Source of the DNA: Oscillospiraceae bacterium | Lineage (GTDB): Bacteria > Bacillota > Clostridia > Saccharofermentanales > Saccharofermentanaceae | Assembly (NCBI GenBank): GCA_902767145.1 | Contig: CACXGG010000014.1 | Span: 1 to 9,562, forward strand | DNA length: 9,562 bases | Reading direction: 5' to 3' | Shown: in pieces, positions 6,748 to 9,562 of the stretch | How the letters are laid out: each line of letters starts with the position of its first letter | Numbering within the stretch: position 1 is the first letter of the stretch | The notes under the pieces: model-generated | The model's database searches: none | Seen by the model: the letters and a program-made list of their open reading frames with translations, nothing else | Told to the model about the DNA's origin: nothing | Made by a program: the position numbers and the translations under genes

Positions 6748-7110
6748 TCAATTGTCTTCAATAATGTTGATGTACTGTTCACCGTCACCATTGACTGATG
6801 ATGCAAGGGTAATAAAACCTGTGCGTATAGTCTCGGCAATAACCTGAGCCCTGTCGCCCTTGGCTTCATCGGCAAAGACCCACTGGGGGATCGTCACCTC
6901 GGCGCTCACATCGTCGCCTTCCACTATATTGGAAGAATCATCCGTACTGAGTCCGCATATGGTCTCAAGGGAGTTGGCAAGCGTATATATCAAAGTAGAT
7001 GCGCCTGCACAGACTATATCTGATCCTTCCTCACTGTATCCCGCATGTCCGTTCATAAAGACACCGGTGATACGGCGGCTGTCATCTCTGACAAACTTAA
7101 CAGTGATCAT
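6748..7110 (-). CDS. prp: Prp, ribosomal-processing cysteine protease for L27
   Basis: Cysteine protease that removes the N-terminal extension of L27 in Firmicutes and relatives (formerly the YsxB/DUF464 family). The 120-residue protein has the catalytic His22 in NGHAGYSEEGSDIVC and Cys34 in IVCAGASTL, the same spacing and positions as the S. aureus enzyme. The C-terminal half (WVFADEAKGDRAQVIAETIRTGF) is the usual helix region. The start ATG 7110 fits the family N-terminus (MITVKFVRD), yet the Shine-Dalgarno is poor; the only G-rich stretch lies 15 or more bases upstream. With a 22-base gap after rplU, coupling to rplU translation is plausible and could keep protease levels below those of the ribosomal proteins. 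Confidence 0.95.
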   Translation of the reverse strand: MITVKFVRDDSRRITGVFMNGHAGYSEEGSDIVCAGASTLIYTLANSLETICGLSTDDSSNIVEGDDVSAEVTIPQWVFADEAKGDRAQVIAETIRTGFITLASSVNGDGEQYINIIEDN

Positions 7111-7132
7111 ACATCAAGGTTCAACCGTCCGA

Positions 7133-7435
7133 TCAAGCGATAGCTGTGATACGAACGCGTGTGTAAGGCTGTCTGTGGCCCTGCTTCCTGCGGTAGCCCT
7201 TCTTAGCCTTGTACTTCAATACAACGATCTTCTTGTTCTTGCCCTGCTTAACGATCTCTCCTGTAACGGAAGCCTTAAGATCAGCGCCTGCCTTGATACC
7301 GTTGTCATCAGCAACTGCAAGTACATCGTCGAATGTGACTGTCTCACCTGCCTCGCCTTCGAGCTTCTCAACGAAGATCTCGTCGCCGACAGCAACTTTG
7401 TACTGCTTTCCGCCTGTCTTGATTACTGCGTACAT
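7133..7435 (-). CDS. rplU: 50S ribosomal protein L21
   Basis: 23S rRNA-binding protein of the large subunit. The 100-residue protein starts with the near-invariant [14 protein letters not shown], continues with FDDVLAVAD, and ends with the basic [23 protein letters not shown] signature. The frame stays open upstream to 7531, but that extension (32 residues, cysteine-containing, through the leader) is not L21-like. AGGAGG seven bases before ATG 7435 fixes the start. It is the first gene of the rplU-prp-rpmA-obg cluster, with its own promoter about 100 bases upstream. Confidence 0.97.
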   Translation of the reverse strand: MYAVIKTGGKQYKVAVGDEIFVEKLEGEAGETVTFDDVLAVADDNGIKAGADLKASVTGEIVKQGKNKKIVVLKYKAKKGYRRKQGHRQPYTRVRITAIA

Positions 7436-7525
7436 ACTGTGTCCTCCTGTTCTTCCAGTCTCGCTGCTTAACTCGAGGCAGTGGCTAAAAAAGCACACAT
7501 TTAAGAGCCCGGCGCATGCGGTCAC
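7436..7525 (-). promoter_or_regulatory. rplU 5' leader, candidate ribosomal-protein leader
   Basis: About 90 transcribed bases precede L21, long for a housekeeping gene here. On the minus strand GGCT (7506-7509) can pair with AGCC beyond a T-run around 7485-7490, and CTCG/CGAG (with flanking CCA/TGG) can pair around a ten-base loop just before the AGGAGG ribosome site at 7443-7448. L21 leaders are a known class of autoregulatory RNA in Firmicutes. I cannot confirm a match to that consensus by eye, so the call is tentative. Confidence 0.4.
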
Positions 7526-7531
7526 CCGCAT
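7516..7531 (-). repeat. Short palindrome at the rplU transcription start
   Basis: ATGCGG and CCGCAT form a perfect 6-bp stem closed by the tetraloop GTGA (GNRA type) on the minus strand. It lies immediately after the -10 box, so it spans the expected start of transcription. It is either a DNA operator-like dyad or, if transcription starts further upstream, the first hairpin of the leader. Confidence 0.4.
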
Positions 7532-7560
7532 ATACTACCATCCAAGGTCTTTACTGTCAA
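7532..7560 (-). promoter_or_regulatory. rplU operon promoter
   Basis: On the minus strand a perfect -35 TTGACA (7555-7560) is followed after exactly 17 bp by TAGTAT (7532-7537, four of six -10 bases). It begins nine bases after the stop of the preceding membrane-protein gene, with no terminator between, so read-through from the murC operon could add to rplU expression. Confidence 0.72.
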
Positions 7561-7568
7561 TCAGAAAA

Positions 7569-9047
7569 TCAGAGCATCGCGAAAACAACTACCGTATATA
7601 TTACGGCGTGTACGATGCCCGGGATCAGGGAATGATCCGTATGCCTCCTGAGAGGGATCAGGGATACGAAGGGGACCAGTGTGGAAACAAGTCCTGCAAG
7701 ACCCGCATAGAATATATCCGTAAGCCTGAATACAAAGCCGAAGAGCATTGCAAATACAGAGGGGATCAGCATCAGAAGGAAGATCACCCTGTTGCCGAAA
7801 TAGGAGCTTCCTCCCTGTCCCATATATCTGGACTTCCTGTCGGCATAAAGAAGGGCCGCGGAGCAGATAAGATCCAGCACAAAGATACAGGGTGCAAGGA
7901 TCACTGCCGGGATATCCACGACCAGCTGAAGGTCCGTAAAGAGATAGAAGACGAAGAATACCAGAAGGGCAACTGACAGAGAGATGAACAGTGGCCTTGC
8001 GGGCTTCGTCTGCTTCTTTATATATCTAACCTTGTTATCCAGGATGAAGCCTCCCTTATTGAAGGTCATGATCACCAGGAATATAAGGGGTATCAGGCAG
8101 AGGGCACAGGATGCATAAGTCCTGAACTTCTCCACGAAGGTGGTGGCGATGGTGCCGATGGCAAGGGCCAGGGATATACCTCCGATAAGAGCTGCCGACA
8201 TCTTCTCACCCTTGTGGATAGTCTCCTGCTTCATATCTGACATGATAAGGGGCAGAGCCGCCAGATAAAGGCACATTCCCACCAGGCATGTAAAGAAGGA
8301 CATGACTGCCCAGACGTACCAGGCGTTGATCCTGCCAAATCCTGCATCGCGGATGGTGAGATCCTGGTATGTGGAGGACAGATAACCTGCCAGCTCGTTC
8401 TGGAATATGGGAGAGAAGAGATACTTATCCGCATCCTTGATCTTTGCAAAGGAAAGGGAAAGATATCTTGTCTGTATATTATTTATATATACCTTTGAAG
8501 AGAAGGATCCGCCTCTGGTTATGGGGGTTCCATATACTGTATCATCACCCGAGATCCTCTCATAGATGACCCTGGCGCTTCCCATCTCACCTACTGTGGA
8601 TGCATCGTCCTTGCCTGAGAAGATGGCGATCTCCTGATAAGGCACCGTTCCGCTCATGCCCTCCATAAGCTCGGGGGCAGGCATCTCGGGGCAGACCAGG
8701 ACAAAACCCTTTACCTCAGGCTGGTCCTTATAGGCATCAACATAGTTGAAGGAATATCCTCCCACACCCATGATGATGTAATTTCTGTCTTCATCGAAAA
8801 CATATCCCTCGTCTGCTGTCTCCACGTCAAAACCGATGGCGTGCATGGAGTTTTCGAGAGATACGGAGGGGAAGTTCTTATCGTCGCCGTATACAAGGAG
8901 CACGGGATTTCTGGAGTTGGCGCTCCTGCCGGGTACAAGGCACAGGATGAACATAACAAGGAGGGAAAGCAGCACCGCCGCTATTCCGATAAGGGTCATT
9001 ATCCCGGGAGTCCTGTTGTTATTCTGTGGCTGTCCGTTCTTTTTCAT
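7569..9047 (-). CDS. Polytopic membrane protein with extracytoplasmic domain, function unknown
   Basis: I do not recognise this 492-residue protein. One N-terminal membrane helix (about 17-38) is followed by a roughly 200-residue soluble domain (about 46-240) expected outside the cytoplasm, then eight hydrophobic segments (about 245-268, 284-304, 312-329, 352-370, 376-401, 420-440, 444-464, 474-491). The soluble domain has an alternating strand/helix pattern reminiscent of an alpha/beta hydrolase: NPVLLVYGD, YIIMGVGGYSFNY with Ser99 in a GYSFN turn, VKGFVLVCPEM and EIAIFSGKDD. I see no catalytic-type histidine before the final helix, so if it is that fold it may be inactive. Its ATG overlaps the murC stop (ATGA), with GAGGG close upstream, implying translational coupling. 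This suggests, without proving, an envelope-related role. No terminator follows before the rplU promoter. Confidence 0.85.
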   Translation of the reverse strand: MKKNGQPQNNNRTPGIMTLIGIAAVLLSLLVMFILCLVPGRSANSRNPVLLVYGDDKNFPSVSLENSMHAIGFDVETADEGYVFDEDRNYIIMGVGGYSFNYVDAYKDQPEVKGFVLVCPEMPAPELMEGMSGTVPYQEIAIFSGKDDASTVGEMGSARVIYERISGDDTVYGTPITRGGSFSSKVYINNIQTRYLSLSFAKIKDADKYLFSPIFQNELAGYLSSTYQDLTIRDAGFGRINAWYVWAVMSFFTCLVGMCLYLAALPLIMSDMKQETIHKGEKMSAALIGGISLALAIGTIATTFVEKFRTYASCALCLIPLIFLVIMTFNKGGFILDNKVRYIKKQTKPARPLFISLSVALLVFFVFYLFTDLQLVVDIPAVILAPCIFVLDLICSAALLYADRKSRYMGQGGSSYFGNRVIFLLMLIPSVFAMLFGFVFRLTDIFYAGLAGLVSTLVPFVSLIPLRRHTDHSLIPGIVHAVIYTVVVFAML

Positions 9048-9562
9048 CTTCCCTCGCGGACCATGAGCTCGTCACCCAGGTGTCTTATATCTTCAGGGCC
9101 CAGGATAAGGATGATATCCCCGGGCTCGATAAGTTCGTCTATCCTGTCCTTCAGGTCTTCCTTATCCTCAAAGAACTCGGCATCGCCGCCCCTTCTGTTG
9201 ATCTCGTCGGCGATATCCCTGCTTGATATCTCTCCCGTATTGATCTCACGGTCGGAGAAGATCTCCGAAAAGAGCACCTTCCTGCAGGGCAGAAGGCTCG
9301 TTACATAGTCCTCGAAAAGGAGCTTTGTCCTGTTAAATGTCAGGGGCTGGAAGACCACAAGGATATTGTTATGGGGCATGTGGCTTGCAGCGTCGATGGT
9401 GACCCTTGCAGCCGTGGGATGGTGTGCATAGTCAACGACTACATCACATCCCCTGTACTTGCCCTTTACGGTATATCTTCCATCAGCTCCTCCGAACTCG
9501 TTCAAAGCCTTTATGATGGATGCTGCGTCCGCACCGTTAAGATATGCGCAGGCTGCTGCGAT
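9044..9562 (-). CDS. murC: MurC, UDP-N-acetylmuramate--L-alanine ligase, C-terminal part
   Basis: Cytoplasmic ligase that adds L-alanine to UDP-N-acetylmuramate in peptidoglycan synthesis. Only the last 172 residues are present; the 5' part runs off the right edge and the frame is open through position 9562. What remains is the end of the central ATPase domain (ALNEFGGADGRY) and the C-terminal substrate domain: VVDYAHHPTA, the MurC-like VVFQPLTFNRTK, FSEIFSDRE, EISSRDIADEI, and the closing ILGPEDIRHLGDEL, equivalent to the MurC GAGDI segment. The FQP..(F/Y)xRTK pattern favours MurC over MurD, MurE or MurF; Mpl, found in other phyla, is the nearest alternative. The stop overlaps the start of the downstream membrane-protein gene by four bases. 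Confidence 0.9.
   Translation of the reverse strand: MAAACAYLNGADAASIIKALNEFGGADGRYTVKGKYRGCDVVVDYAHHPTAARVTIDAASHMPHNNILVVFQPLTFNRTKLLFEDYVTSLLPCRKVLFSEIFSDREINTGEISSRDIADEINRRGGDAEFFEDKEDLKDRIDELIEPGDIILILGPEDIRHLGDELMVREGR

Noticed and set aside
7436..7531. N-terminal 32-residue extension of L21
   Set aside because: The strong AGGAGG before ATG 7435 and the invariant [11 protein letters not shown] start define L21. The extension overlaps the leader and the expected transcription start.
7209..7976. 255-residue plus-strand open frame spanning the rplU leader and antisense to the membrane-protein gene
   Set aside because: It runs opposite to L21 and the membrane protein, has a low-complexity basic/acidic composition, no ribosome site and no recognisable domain. 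It is a shadow frame created by codon usage of the real genes.

Overview
The window looks like chromosomal housekeeping DNA from a Clostridia-class Firmicute, most plausibly Lachnospiraceae or a close relative. This rests on four things: a DUF4364 protein, a clostridial/archaeal-type SufC-SufB pair, an L27 with a Prp-cleaved N-terminal extension next to prp, and strong purine-rich Shine-Dalgarno sites. The taxon is an inference; no rRNA gene is present. I see no mobile element, tRNA, CRISPR array or phage gene.

Layout. (1) Positions 1-1700, minus strand: sufC then sufB, a compact Fe-S cluster assembly pair. (2) 1701-1832: a divergent promoter region with a small inverted repeat. (3) 1833-2378, plus strand: a DUF4364 winged-helix-like protein of unknown function, transcribed away from sufCB. 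(4) 2413-4902, plus strand: a polar amino-acid ABC importer in the order lipoprotein binding protein, permease, ATPase. It has a good promoter in front, a strong hairpin terminator between the first two genes, and a terminator after the last that also serves the convergent operon. (5) 5083-7435, minus strand: rplU (L21), prp (L27-processing protease), rpmA (L27) and obg (ribosome-assembly GTPase). A promoter and leader precede rplU, and an intrinsic terminator lies between rpmA and obg. (6) 7569-9562, minus strand: the C-terminal part of murC, cut by the right edge, overlapping by four bases an unrecognised nine-helix membrane protein that ends just before the rplU promoter.

How the parts work together. 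The rplU-prp-rpmA-obg cluster is a functional unit for the large ribosomal subunit: L21 and L27 are structural proteins, Prp trims L27 before it functions, and Obg is a late 50S assembly GTPase. The ABC importer is set up for graded expression, with binding protein in excess over the membrane parts. The SufC/SufB pair supplies the scaffold ATPase and scaffold of a minimal SUF-like (SMS) machine. No cysteine desulfurase is in view, but the sequence left of position 1 is unknown.

I did not find a clear new defence or mobile system. The most open items are the murC-coupled membrane protein, whose outer domain resembles a degenerate alpha/beta hydrolase; the DUF4364 gene sharing a palindrome-bearing promoter region with sufCB; and the promoter-like box inside the rpmA-obg terminator.
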